Below are positions 33,646-45,662 of a stretch of 64,000 nucleotides of DNA, in pieces (position 1 is the stretch's first letter; each line of letters starts with the position of its first letter). The stretch comes from Latrodectus hesperus (Eukaryota; Arthropoda; Arachnida; Araneae; Theridiidae). The notes beneath the pieces are model-generated. The model did not search any database and was not told the origin of the DNA. It was given only the letters and a program-made list of their open reading frames with translations. The position numbers and the translations under genes were made by a program. The DNA lies in NCBI GenBank assembly GCA_037975125.1, contig JAJQOW010000014.1:2505286-2569285 (forward strand), in the 5' to 3' direction.

Positions 33646-36095
33646 TTGAATCAGGTAATTAGAATTATACTATACTTCAATCAAATCTTTCACAACTGGA
33701 TTTGCCATTTTGATTATTTCTGGAAGTTTTCTCTGGTTGTTGTTCCCGCATTTAACATCCGATTTGACTGCAAATTAAAGTGATAAATATATATTATATA
33801 TTTTCTTCCATAAAACACAAATAAATTACTTTTATTAATGCGAAATGTCTCCAAATAGTCTTCTTAACCGTCGACTTGTTGTTTTCCAACCAATGTTGAT
33901 AAAATGGGGTACTCTTTTTTAACTGAATTTTCTCATGAACAAATGCTCATGCAAAATAGTGAACATTGATATTTTAAGATATCAGCTATCATCTGCATCT
34001 TTCCTTTAGTATATGATAAAACAATTTTGAGAACTCCTTTATGTTTGGAAATAACTGGAAAATTTGTACAAGAAGTATCTTAAGAATCACCCTTACTTAT
34101 ACGACAGAGTTGAAAATAAGCTTTTACTATTTGTCTTCTTGGAGAAAATTTCTGATAATAGCATTTGACTAGCTATTCCTTTGCTTGAATTGTTTTCTGT
34201 TGTTTTCTATAAAAAGGAAATATTTTATTAGCACTCATTATGTAGACTCCTATTATTTTGAAATTTTCAAAGGTAGTGCCAACAAAACCACTATAAACTG
34301 GAAATAATCAACAGGTGACTGAAACTTCGAGGCTCCAAATTTGATGATCAGTACTTCCTAAAAAACATATGGTTTTGTGATTAATTCCGATATTTATATA
34401 TCATCTCATGTGCTTATTGAATAATGAGTTAAAATAGGCAATCGCACCCAAAGAGCAATTAGATTAAAAGTATAAAGCTACTGAAATCAAAAATATACAA
34501 TGCTGTCATTCCTATTTAAATATATAATCTAATAATGAAAAATATTTAGTTTGTGAGAAACAACAACCTGTAGTTTATAAAGGAATGACTAAACATGAGA
34601 TGTCGGGTAATTTTCTTTTAAAGTTTTAAATTATCATATAATGCAATGTTTATGTTTTAAGCACTATTCAAGATATTCAAGTATTTTATTTTCGCTTTCT
34701 TAAAATTAAACAAAAACTTAACTTTTTAATGCCGCTAAAAAATCTATGATTTTAAAATTTGGCATCATTTAGCTTATCAACAAGTTTAAATAAAAAATGT
34801 AATTGGTATAGTGATAATTAAAAACATTCGAAACAAATTATTTTAATTAATAGGAATTCACAGATATAATTCTTTTTTCATTTGAGATACACAGAAAATA
34901 TATTACTCTTATGTTTTTGATCATAAAAACTTATTGAAATGAAATATACAATTATTATTCTAATTAAAAAAATACCAAAGAAAAAATTAATTATGTGATT
35001 GATTAAATGAAAGTTAACAAAGAATGTATTGCATTTAATATACATTTTATTAAAGATTACTAAGAAATTTTATTTTTAATCAATTTCCTTTATAAACTTT
35101 AATAAAATATTACATATCATAATATTAAAACTAAAAGAATATATGTGTCTATTTCTCAGGAATTATAATAGCGCTTTTATCATTCTTTTAAGAATAAAAA
35201 CTGCATTTTAAGAATATTTTCTTTTTTTATTAAGCAAGAAGAATAAATCTGATTAAAATCTGTATGATATTTTCGTTAAAAAGGAAAAAAAATTAAAATT
35301 TTTGAAAAAATTCGTTTTTCAAATTAATTTTGAATATATTTGGTTGAAATCTAAATAAAATAACGAATGCTATTTTCTTTCAAAAAGGAAAATTCTAAAC
35401 GTGGAGAAAATTCATTTTTTTACATGAAAGCTCAAAAGACATCTCAGGTTAAGAGATATATTAGTCATTTTGTAATGTCAGTGACAAATGAAAATTAAAT
35501 TTATTGATCTTCATTTACTGAGCAATAAGTTCTATTTATTATATTTCTTTTGAATAACTACACAAAAAGAAAGTATATAAAGTGGTCTTATAGCCGCTAT
35601 ACTCTCGGCAAAACTAAAAAATTGGATGAATTATGACATCAAATAAATCTGGATAAATCTTTATATATTCTTTCACATGACATAAAATTCTTAAAATTAC
35701 TAAAAATGTTAAATATTGCTTAAAATATATCTTATAGGTATGATAACTGAGAAAAATAAACTGATTTTTAATGAACTTATTTATCAGTATATAATTATTG
35801 AACTCACTGAAAAACGAAATAATGGATTATTAAATGTAAAGCAGGATTCTAAGTATAAGAGTTTGTAGAGTTTCTAATTATTATTACATTAATTGGAAAA
35901 ATTAAATTAGTTCATTACATTTGTTGGACATTAACTAATTAATTTAATTGGACATAAAATTACGTCATATTAATAATTATCAATATAAAATATGTACACT
36001 TAATATTTAAAAAAATAATTTTGTTTTAGATCCATCTTTCGATTGGCTTCAATCAAATACATAATAATTGTGTGCAAGAAATTTTGAATTATATT
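33646..36095. other. AT-rich intergenic stretch
   Basis: No gene or mobile element is recognisable; frames are short throughout. Confidence 0.6.
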
Positions 36096-36104
36096 CTGGA
36101 AAGA

Positions 36105-36500
36105 AGCAGAATAATCAAATTACAGTAATCAAATGCACAAAAGCAAATTGTCCCTATTTTAATAAAAACAATTATAACCACTGATATTTGTGTGTGGGAA
36201 TCCAATTCATAAATGGAATATTTGAATCCCTATAATACGATGCAAAAATTAAATTACGATTACAAGTGCCGACTTGTGTGCCAGCTCAACATCAAAACAT
36301 TTAAAACCAATAAGCAGATGAAAAAGCAAACTGTCTACATTTTATTAAAACAATAATAACCACTAATATTGTATCCAATCATTAAAAGAATATTTTAAGA
36401 CCAGTAATCAGATGAATGAAACCTTTCTTTTTTAATCGAGTTATTATGAACTCCGACATATGTACCCAGGTCGTAATCAGAATATGTAAAATCCAACCAT
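36105..36500. repeat. Degenerate tandem repeat, unit about 190 bp
   Basis: A block with aagcaaattgtccctatttt and ataaccactgatatt near 36120-36200 recurs about 190 bp on as aagcaaactgtctacatttt and ataaccactaatatt, and a third start (cagtaatcagatg) appears near 36403. About two old copies. Confidence 0.55.
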
Positions 36501-37795
36501 CAAGCAAAAATCCATAAAAAGAACAAAATATTTACATGTCAGAAAATTTTATCATGGTGAGAATTGTATTAGAGAGACAATAAGCACACAAAATACAAAA
36601 TATAATTAGAAAATTTGGATTTGAACACCTTTAAATAATTCTTCAAATTCAAAAGTGAATGTTGGTAAATGTAAGGAAACTCTAACCAATCTTAAACAAA
36701 ATTAAAATAATTAATAAAATAAAAATTATTAATAATAAAAAAATAAATGATTTACTAAATGGAAATAATTTCATTGAAAATTATTGTCTCTAAAGAAAAT
36801 TTCCAAATGAATGAATTCAACTCATTCAACAATTATGACAAATAAAAATTTCTTTTACCAAATTCATGTAAAAATTCTGGAAAATTAGTGCTTACATTAA
36901 TTTATATTTTATACTACATCTGAATTATTATACCTCTTAACACTAAAAAACTGTATATATTAACAACGTTTATTTTGATGTTTTTTTTTACCTGAAGTAT
37001 CCATAAATAATAAAAAATATTTTAAATGTTGAATGTTATTAAAAAGGTGTCAAAGTGGGATTTTGACATTTTAAATTTCATTAAAAATTAGCTATAAGAG
37101 CTTGAAAAACTCTTCTGCAAAACGAATAAGTTTCCAAGTTTAAAAAGTGATTTTTTAACGCCATGCAGATACTGAAGAAAAGGCCAAAAGATAAGAGACA
37201 AATTTACTTAATAGAAGGAATGTAAAACATTTCACAAAACTTTTAATTAAATTTAAAGCTCTTTGACGTTAACACACAGATTAAAGTTTTGTGAGTCTAA
37301 TTCCAGATTTAATATATGTAAGATAGTTTACATAACAGAGCGTACAAACGTACATTGCATAAATTTTGAACAAAGAAGAATTTCTGAAACCTAATGCTTA
37401 ATTAAGCTGAATTTTGAATCTCGTTTTCCAACCATGAATTTGAAAGGAACAAATTATTTTATAGAATTTTTTATATATATGATCAATGTAAAAGATAGTG
37501 CTTTAAATGTTTTTTTTTTTGAAATTGTGTGAAATTTTCCCTATTAAGTTTCCAACCAGATGTCTCACTTCCAGGCTAATCAGATCTTCGTAATATTAGA
37601 AGTATAACAAGAAGAATAATAGTTTAAAGAAGTTGCCTTTAAAAAGTATTGTATGTGAGGAAAACATTAGTTTATATTTCATTATGCTTATTCAAAATAT
37701 TGGTTTTAATCTTTAAATATATAATTTAAAAAATCCCTGTTTACAAATAATATAAGCACAAAATTAACTAACAGCTAAAAACAAATTGAAAATGT
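36501..37795. other. AT-rich intergenic stretch
   Basis: No supported feature. Confidence 0.6.
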
Positions 37796-37917
37796 TTGCA
37801 AATGTGGGATGGCTTGCTTGTCATAGAACGGTCATTTTTTGCACACGAGGGTTGCAAATGTGATGGCTTGTTTGTCATTGAACAGTCATTTTTTGCACAC
37901 GAGACTTGCAAATGTGA
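37796..37917 (-). repeat. Two tandem copies of the SINE family 4 tail
   Basis: A unit of about 55-58 bp containing gtcattttttgcacacgag occurs twice, with a partial third. On the minus strand it matches the 3' part of family 4 (ctcgtgtgcaaaaaatgacc). Confidence 0.7.
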
Positions 37918-40030
37918 GTAAAAAACAAAAATGTTTTGAAGTGAAATAAAAAGTAATAAAAACGTCGCTTTTTAGAAAATTCTTGAAATTTTATTTTTCA
38001 ATTTCCTTTAATGTAAAACAAATTTTAAAAAGCGAAAAACACATGTCAAGAAAATGCTGTAGAAAAGTAATTTGGATTGCTTTTTGTGCATGTAAATAAA
38101 TATTTTAGAAAATGCCTTAATTGGAGTAATGTATACCATAACAAAATATAACTTTCTTACTTCCCATGAAACCGTGAATTGAAGACCTCAAACAAATCTC
38201 AACTTATTTCAGCTCATCTTGAATAAATGAAAATAATTAAACTCAGTATAGTTTTCATAATATTGAAACACTTTTACATTAGTTTATTAGTTCGTAATAC
38301 TTATTCATTTTTTTCTTCTAACTTATACTTTATAATACTTTTACTTAATTAAGAGTTGATAAATTACTTGTAATGTGACTAAATCAGGTTAATTTTATTT
38401 TTAATTACTCTTCACTGATTTCTGATATTGAAGAGATTGGTTTCTATTAAGACATTATAAAAATACTGCATAAAGAAACAAACCTTAGCAATTTAAATAA
38501 AAAAAATTTTGTTAAGAAAATCGTTTTGAGGCATAGAAGTCTTTTGGAAAATAGAAAACAAATCTTAGTAGCTTAAAAAAATTAATGGCGTATCGAAGTA
38601 TAAAAATATAATTATTAAAAAAGAAAATGCAATACTTTTCTCTTCACTTAAGATGCAATAAAATCTTCAAAAAAATATTACATTTAATGGAACAATGTTG
38701 GATACTGCCCATGTTACTCAAAAGTTTCATTTTTTCTGATCACAAATATACTTCCTCATTTGAGCAATTAACAAGCACCTAACAATAACTTTTTATTCTT
38801 TGAATGTGTTTTTTTGGATTTGAAATATATCATTTTGTTTTCATACCAGTATCATATATTTCGTATTTTTATTAAATATTTTAAATAAGATCCGTTATCT
38901 TGTAAAATTTTACCCAGAATCTAATTTTTACTTCATGAAAAATTTAAAAAATAAATCATAAATTAAGGACTCACTTAAAGCTAGCAAAATTAGGAAAAAA
39001 TTAACAAGTATTTTTTTAATTAAATTTAATCACTAAAACAGGGAATTCTACTATATTATTATAGAAATGTTTTTTCACTAGTTGAATATTTACAGGACCT
39101 AGACATAACTTATTATACAACATAGAACTTAATTTTTGGTTATAGAAAATTATAAACAAGGTATAAACTTTTTTTGGTTTGAGTTACAAATACCATGTGC
39201 ATTATAACTAATTTTTTTACTCTTAAATTCATTTAATTAAATAAAAACTTATGCTTTGCATGTTTTTGGAAGAAAATGTTTTACTTCTAACTTACGCAAA
39301 ATAACAGATAAGAGTTCAATAATGATTAAATCAAATGATTCAGAAGATCACATAAAATATTAAAAAATATCGTTCTTTTCAATTCTAAGCTTTTATCAAC
39401 TGTGCACTGTGATTAGATCATTTCTATCTTTATGAGCACACACACGCTATTAAGTATGCACTAAGTGTTCGTAATTCTCAACTTGATCAGTAATCTTTGT
39501 TAGAAATGTTTCTTACCAGAAAATAAAAGGATTATTACTGAAATATAATGCAATTCTAATTTTGTCCCTGTCACTTCCATTCTGATTTTGTCATATCAAT
39601 TATAAATAGTAGTATTTTGATGAAAAACACATACTTTAATATATTGTTGATTTAGTCAATTTATCTGAAACAAAAGATAACATCTATATGTTACTGGTAT
39701 CATTTTAACTAATGATAATCAAATGATCAAAGCATTAGCGTTGTTTTTCAACAGTGATTATAGGAACTATTTATTTCACAAATGGCCTATTTATATTGAA
39801 AAATTGAGTAAAGATGTTTATTTGAATATATGCACTTTAGTTTGCTGTAGTTACATGGTTCTCTATGGGCATTATCATTTAAAAAATAATTGTTGGTGTC
39901 GATGAATACTATTAAGTATACAAGTTCCTTTTACAACTGAAAGATAACCACATTTTATTATGCTCTTATTTTTTGGTGACACATCGACATAAATCTGGAC
40001 ACAATTGCTTACAACTCATTACAAATATTC
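37918..40030. other. AT-rich intergenic stretch
   Basis: No supported feature; a 60-codon frame at 39723-39905 (+) has no recognisable motif. Confidence 0.55.
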
Positions 40031-40038
40031 ATTTAGAT

Positions 40039-40618
40039 CATGGATTCCCAAACTTTTTTTCTCGTGGACCACTTTCAAAGTTTTTCCGTTTGGAAGACCC
40101 CCTGTTGCTACATTTCTACTGTATTCCCAAAACTCCTAAAAAATATCGCCCTAAATTAGGGGTGTAAAGAAGAAAAATAAAGTAGCACATTTTCTTGTGT
40201 CCTATTTAGTAAATTAATACTCGTGGTTATACAAAATTATAAACATATTACAAACAATCAACAATTAGCAAAAAATCATCAATGAACCCGGACGAGCGGG
40301 CGCACGGGCGGCACTTTGCAAGTCTCGACATGTGGTGTACACTTGTACTATTATCTATTGCTATTCTCTATTCAATTCTGTGTTTGAACTAAGCCTTAAA
40401 TATTTTTGAATACCTACCTAGTAAATGATGCTACCTGCCTAAGTTGATAGGTAAATCCGAGCCAAAATTATTGTTCTTTATTATGAAAACCAGAAAAGTT
40501 TTCGTGGACCCCCACTTACAACTTGTGAATCCCTGTTTTCTTTTCACGTTTACGTGGACCTCCGTGTGGTCTGCTATGGACCCCTGGAGCTCCACCTGGA
40601 CAACTTTGGGAACCTATG
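40039..40618. mobile_element. Non-autonomous hAT element (580 bp)
   Basis: An exact 8-bp target duplication, atttagat, lies at 40031-40038 and 40619-40626. The ends are imperfect inverted repeats (catggattcccaaac and, inverted, cataggttcccaaag). Subterminal inverted ggtccacg/tggaccccc blocks near both ends are typical of Charlie-like hAT elements. No transposase coding is visible. Confidence 0.87.
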
Positions 40619-40689
40619 ATTTAGATGCTCCAATAATAGCAACAAATACGACATCTGAAGGATTACTACACTAACAGTGTTTCCAGTTC

Positions 40690-40805
40690 TAATATTTGAG
40701 TTTCACCCTTGGGTATGGATGTTTGAAGTGGCTCGTAGTCCGTTTTAAATCAGATTTTCATAAATAAGCCCTCATTTGCAAAAATTGACGGTAAAAACAA
40801 ATAAG
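40690..40805 (+). mobile_element. Degenerate SINE family 4 copy, head incomplete
   Basis: It matches family 4 from near the B-box (gagtttcacccttggg) through gtatggatgtttgaagtgg to ccctcatttgcaaaaattga. Confidence 0.65.
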
Positions 40806-41617
40806 AAAGACAATGAACCAACAGAAAAACTCCGAATTTGTCTGCCTCTTTTTGTGTCATATAAGGAAAGTGCTTCGGTGAACTTTAACGCTACCATTCA
40901 TTCATTTAAATTTTTTATATTATAATCTGTGTATTACAGAAGGCGCAATTCAAAAGTTTGCATTCACGGTATTCAAAACAAAATATTTTGTTGCTGTTTT
41001 ATTTTAATTATTTAATCCTCCGTTTTAAATTTTTCTGCAACTCACTTGAACAAGTAAAAGCTGATTACAATAAATATATAAAAATTTAAAAGAGTATTTT
41101 AATTACTTGCCACTATATATAAAGCTTTGCACAATATTTTTTAACATTCAAATATCATTTTTATCTCTCAAATTTAAAATTTTACTGAGTGATAATATAT
41201 ATTATTAAATGAAATTTATGAGTAAGAAATAAAATGAATAAATATCTTAAATTTCTTGATCATAAAGTCTCATAATAAATTATAATAATAGTGTTAAAAT
41301 TAAATAGTAACTTTTGTATTTGAAATTTGAATGTCAGATTTTTTCTTAGATATATTTGTTAATATTAGTTCAAATTTTATAGTTTGTGTATTACATTTAT
41401 TTCACTAATAATTATAAATGTACCTTAAGTTTACCATAATGATTAGAGAAAACTAATAAAGGAAGTCTTTTAAATCTCTATTTTTTAATTAAATAGAAAT
41501 GCATTATTTACCTTAATAAAATCCAAAACACATTCTGCAGCTCTTGTTTCAGTCTCCTTTACCAACAGCGCTAGACCACACGTCCATAACCTTAAACACT
41601 CCCAAAAAATCTAGCTT
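40806..41617. other. AT-rich spacer
   Basis: No supported feature; the last about 90 bp before the minisatellite are less AT-rich. Confidence 0.55.
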
Positions 41618-41930
41618 CATCAAAGGATCGTCGTATAAATCTTGCTCGGATAGTCCCAAGCATCAAAGGATCGTCGTATAAATCTTGCTCGGATAGTCCC
41701 AAGCATCAAAGGATCGTCGTATAAATCTTGCTCGGATAGTCCCAAGCATCAAAGGATCGTCGTATAAATCTTGCTCGGATAGTCCCAAGCATCAAAGGAT
41801 CGTCGTATAAATCTTGCTCGGATAGTCCCAAACATCAAAGGATCGTCGTATAAATCTTGCTCGGATAGCCCCAAGCATCAAAGGATAGTCAAAATAAATC
41901 TTCCTTGGATAGCTCCAAGCATCAAAGGAT
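41618..41930. repeat. 43-bp minisatellite, seven units plus a partial
   Basis: Units start catcaaaggatcgtcgtata and end tagtcccaag. Units begin at 41618, 41661, 41704, 41747, 41790, 41833 and 41876. The first five are almost identical, the sixth has one or two changes and the seventh is diverged and 44 bp, pointing to recent expansion from the left. There are no unique spacers, so it is not a CRISPR array. Confidence 0.97.
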
Positions 41931-42205
41931 GTGCTCTGGCGTAGCTTGTGCATTGAAACAACTTACTTGTTCCAGAGACATTGTTCTTTTCGAGACAGAC
42001 CTGGAGCCCCTTAGCCTTAGGAGATGTGCATGCTTAACAAAATATTGCCACAAACACAGATGCCTTGGTTCCCACATATGCCTACCTCAGTGACTTGAGG
42101 AATAATCAGAGATTCGGGAGAAATAGCCCCTTCAGCCACAATCTGTTCCAAAAAATATTAATGCCCACCTTCTAAATTGATTTCTGGTAGAAATTTTCAT
42201 AAATA
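41931..42205. other. Unassigned sequence next to the minisatellite
   Basis: The first about 170 bp (ggagccccttagccttagg and neighbours) are less AT-rich than the surroundings and could be part of an older repeat that carried the minisatellite. I recognise nothing in it. Confidence 0.35.
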
Positions 42206-42380
42206 CTCTCATGTCCATAAATTAAGGTTAATTCAGAATCACATAGAAATTGAACTCTAAAGTAAAAATTCCATATGTAGAATTATCTCACAGATAATTA
42301 AGAATAATATCCAAATTGCAAGAAACTACCAGATGCCGCTACCGATAGTGCGTCATAATGACGAGAGTGTAAGAGAAGGG

Positions 42381-42389
42381 TATATAAGG
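42381..42389 (+). promoter_or_regulatory. TATA box of the Tc1-like element
   Basis: A tatataagg sequence lies about 75 bp upstream of the transposase ATG at 42459. Confidence 0.4.
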
Positions 42390-42458
42390 AATAGTTACAA
42401 AGAAGTACAATTGTTCATAAGCGCTTTAAAAGCCTTTCAGTGCAATAACAGCATAGAT

Positions 42459-43435
42459 ATGGCACAAAGGAAGCATTTGGATGATGTTTTACTTGGTAGA
42501 ATTATCGGCCGTCTGGAATGTGGACGTATCCAGCTGAAAGTATCCGAGGAACTTGGAATCGCCCAGAGCGTCATCTCCAGGCTTTGGCAGTGGTTCCAAG
42601 TGATGATAATATGAGTAGACGTTACAGCACAGGTCACCCCCGAGTTACAACGCCGAATGAGGACCGGTATTTGGAAGTTACTGCCAAAAGAAGCAGATGG
42701 TGCACAGCATCAGACCTGTCTCGTCAGCTATCTTCAGCTACCGTACGACAGTTTCAAGGCAAACCGTGTACAGACGCTTAGGGTACATTGGTCTATATGC
42801 TCGTAATCCTGTCAGATGTGTTCCACTTACCGCAACTCACTGTCGCCTGCGGTTAGCTTGGAGTAGCAAGCATGCATTGTGGACACTGCAACAGCGGTCT
42901 AGTGTGATGTTTTCCAACTAGTCTAGGTTTATTTTTCAGTTTGATTCTCGCCGCACTTTCATAAGGAGAGGGCCAGGTACCCATTACCACAAAGAGAACA
43001 CCATTGAACGACACCGTTACGGTGGAGCAGGATTGCTCATTTGGGGAGGAATTATTTTGGGTTCCAGAACTAACCTGCATGTTCAGAATGTAATCATGAC
43101 AAGCCACATGTATCGGGATGTCATTCTGGAACAACATGCACGTTTGTTTCAGAGTGCCATGGATGTGGAATTTCTGCTTATGGATGACAACGCCCGTCCT
43201 CACCGTGCAAACATTGCAGACGAATGCCTTCAATCGGAATATATCACCCGTATGGACAGCCAGCATACTCACCAGACTTGAATCCAATAGATGTTCGTGT
43301 GGGACATGCTTGGTAAACGAATTGCAGCCTGTCAACCTCCTCTCACATGCCTACCAGAACTTTGGAGAGCATTGCTTGATGAGTAGTGTGAATTTCCCAA
43401 AATCAGATCGATAATTTGTAGCATGCCTAGGCATT
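42459..43435 (+). pseudogene. Tc1-like transposase pseudogene
   Basis: From the ATG at 42459 the product starts MAQRKHLDDVLLGRIIGRLE and contains the first helix-turn-helix (VSEELGIAQSVISRLWQWF). Successive frames then carry SRRYSTGHPRVTTPNEDRYL, the second helix-turn-helix with VSRQTVYRRLGYIGLYAR, the GGIILGSRTNLHVQN block and LMDDNARPHRANIADE with the second catalytic Asp. The segment for the first Asp near 42910 is damaged, and the third site reads SPDLNPID where the family has Glu. Several indels separate these parts. Confidence 0.88.
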
Positions 43436-43703
43436 GTAATGCTTGTATTGCATCGTCTTGGGGGCATACTATGTATCAACCATCATACCAACCCTGTTAT
43501 ATTGGTTTTTGTAAATAGGTTCTTTTTGTAATTTTCTCCAGGGAGTAAAAATTGCAATTTTTGTTAGTGATGTCAAACATATAGCATCTTTTGTGCTCTT
43601 TAGCTTTTGTTTAATAAATAGACTTTACATCTAAGTCATATTTGCTTTGCTTCTGTCTTTCTTTGCCTGAATATGCATTATCCTTAATTTATGGACACGA
43701 GTG

Positions 43704-44067
43704 TTCTAGGCAGTATTCAGGCGCCACAAAGGAAATCCCAACTCATATCTCCGACAGATGTGTATGCAAATGCAAAAAACGCAACATTTATCACATGTTC
43801 TCTAATTGTTGCTGGTATCGAACCCGATATCTTTCACCTTAAAAAGCACTGTCCTACTACTAACTCATAGTAAGCTCTTTGGAAAAAAAATTATAACAAA
43901 CTCAATTTCTCTACTATGAAATGAAAATTCCACAAAACCAAAATATAAAACTTATCTCAAGACAATTCACTTCATTCCTATTCATAAAAAGTCATTTTAG
44001 CAATAAATAAACCTATTCAAATCTTTACTGAACAAAACTCTTAAATTTTTGTGAAAATTTATCATAC
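43704..44067. other. Spacer
   Basis: No supported feature. Confidence 0.5.
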
Positions 44068-44082
44068 TTGAAGTCATTTTTA

Positions 44083-44283
44083 GGAGATTATCATTTTGAA
44101 AATAAAAAATTCAAAACACAACTTTTAGAGGTACTTTCTATGATGGTTCCATCTCTGAGAGACTTTCATGATGAAATGAAAATAGCAGAATTACATATAA
44201 ATTCTGTGAAACAAGTGAACCGCGATGCAAAGTTGGATTTGACTCCATTCATATCAATTCGAACATTTCACTGGAAGTATTAA
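44083..44283 (+). CDS. Candidate host exon A, unknown
   Basis: The frame follows a good splice acceptor (tcatttttag at about 44073-44082) and reads GDYHFENKKFKTQLLEVLSM, then SLRDFHDEMKIAELHINSVK. Composition is balanced and non-repetitive. A donor-like caa/gtgaac lies at about 44214. The pattern faintly recalls a leucine-rich/F-box protein, but I do not recognise it. The next open segment with a good acceptor is at 44678 on the same strand, with a SINE between them. Confidence 0.3.
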   Translation, partial: GDYHFENKKFKTQLLEVLSMMVPSLRDFHDEMKIAELHINSVKQVNRDAKLDLTPFISIRTFHWKY

Positions 44284-44354
44284 AAAGAGTCCCACATTTA
44301 AAATTAAATATCTGGAAGATGAATGGCTATGCATCTGTATTAATGGAATATAGT

Positions 44355-44630
44355 TGTTGTCGTGTGGCAGCTAGGCTGACATTATGGGGTGCGCTGTTCC
44401 ACTTTTCCAACTGAACCCTATTTGGTGTGGAGTCCGACTTTCTCAGTACACACATGCCCTAGGTACCCGTTTATTGGGTAGGCAACCATTCACACCTCAT
44501 TCATACAAGGAAAAGACAAAGACAGGATAGATAGAGAGAGAGAAAGTACATCCATGCTCGAACCAGAATTCGAACCCAGGACCTCCTTATCCACAGTCAC
44601 GCACACTGACCTCTACACAAGATGGGCGGC
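44355..44630 (-). mobile_element. SINE family 1, copy g
   Basis: A full-length reverse-orientation copy flanked by aatggaatatagt (44342-44354) and aatggaatgtagt (44631-44643), a 13-bp duplication with one mismatch. It lies between two candidate exons. Confidence 0.93.
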
Positions 44631-44677
44631 AATGGAATGTAGTATTTTATACATGAGAATTATACTTCTCTTTTTAG

Positions 44678-44918
44678 ATTCCATTTTCTTCTTATGGGGT
44701 TTTCGAAAAAAAAGAGTGAAGTAGAAGTGACTTACATCATACTGAGGCAGTTACTTTGCCACATGTGTCAATTTAAAAATATTGAATTACAGTCAAATTC
44801 ACAGACAGTTCATTATTTTTATTTAGACTCCAATATTAAATTAAACTTCGAAATATCGAGAGCAATTGGTTTTCTCATGCACTTTGTAAAAACAAGTTGT
44901 TTTAAGGCAAATGTCTGA
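44678..44918 (+). CDS. Candidate host exon B, unknown
   Basis: A strong pyrimidine tract and acceptor (acttctctttttag, ending 44677) precedes a frame reading FHFLLMGFSKKKSEVEVTYI, then LRQLLCHMCQFKNIELQSNS, which has a leucine-rich-repeat flavour, and ending in a stop at 44916-44918. If real it may be a terminal or read-through exon following exon A. No family could be named. Confidence 0.3.
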
Positions 44919-45005
44919 CCAACACAATTTACATGACAATGAGCAAGAAGATTTTTGTGCCAAAAATGTGTTTTGCTAATATTCCGTATAAAAAGAGTAA
45001 CACTT

Positions 45006-45245
45006 CTAAGCTATTTGTGTTAAATTTTGTACAATCCAAACAGCAGTGTAAATTCCTCCATAAAATGCTAATCCAATATAAAGAAGTAGCTTTTTAAATG
45101 TTTCTGATAAATCAAGAATAGAAGCAGTAGATCTTTTCATTTGTTTACTGGACATGTTTACTTTGGTTTTCGTGTGTGTCATATTGGAATTTTTATGATG
45201 CTTATCTGCTCCCTGCGTAACGAAAATGAGCCAATGGGCAAACAT
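45006..45245 (-). CDS. Candidate small tail-anchored protein or last exon, unknown
   Basis: On the minus strand an acceptor-like cattttcgttacgcag precedes a frame of about 79 codons. It has a polar, basic N-part (DKHHKNSNMTHTKTK, MSSKQMKRS) and one hydrophobic segment near the C-terminus (KLLLYIGLAFYGGIYTAVW) followed by about eight residues. This is the layout of small tail-anchored membrane proteins. I cannot assign it. The opposite strand is also partly open (45141-45431), so at most one is real. Confidence 0.3.
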   Translation of the reverse strand: MFAHWLIFVTQGADKHHKNSNMTHTKTKVNMSSKQMKRSTASILDLSETFKKLLLYIGLAFYGGIYTAVWIVQNLTQIA

Positions 45246-45431
45246 CATTATTGTACTTGGAAAACTTCCCATGAAAAATTGATGCTAAATGATATTGAAA
45301 AGAGAGGAGACATTTGGAGAGAAAAAGCGGTGATCTTTGATTATCTCTTGAACGCATGGATTTCATTTCTGAATTTTTCCATACTTGTTTTTAAATTTTC
45401 CACTTATTCTTACTCTAGTCACTGGAAATAA
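45141..45431 (+). CDS. Candidate coding segment C, unknown, antisense to the previous
   Basis: A 96-codon frame whose second half (NENEPMGKHHYCTWKTSHEK, then RGDIWREKAVIFDYLLNAW) has a balanced, protein-like composition. It lies on the same strand as exons A and B and could belong with them. No acceptor is evident right at its start. Confidence 0.22.
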   Translation: MFTGHVYFGFRVCHIGIFMMLICSLRNENEPMGKHHYCTWKTSHEKLMLNDIEKRGDIWREKAVIFDYLLNAWISFLNFSILVFKFSTYSYSSHWK

Positions 45432-45649
45432 AAAATTAATGTTTATTATGAGCAATGACATAACAAGCAATTTTTAATCAAAACAATTTAATGACATTAA
45501 TCGACTTCAAAAAGTTTTAAATTTCAATATTTTTTAATTGTTAATTATTGAATACTAAATTTTAAATATAAAAAATGAAAATAAGTGTTATACGATGAAA
45601 TCAAACTGGTGTTTTTAATATACTTATTTATAGTTTGTATACGCACGTT
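45432..45649. other. AT-rich spacer
   Basis: No supported feature. Confidence 0.5.
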
Positions 45650-45662
45650 AAATAATTTTCAC

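Larger units (their letters stand above)
42206..43703 (+). mobile_element. Tc1-like transposon, dead (about 1.5 kb)
   Basis: The ends are inverted: ctcatgtccataaattaagg on the left and, inverted, ctcgtgtccataaattaagg on the right. TA precedes the left end (42204-42205); the right flank is TT, probably mutated. The transposase runs on the plus strand and is broken. Confidence 0.87.

Noticed and set aside
41618..41930. Regular repeats resembling a CRISPR array
   Set aside because: Units are contiguous with no unique spacers, and the genome is eukaryotic.
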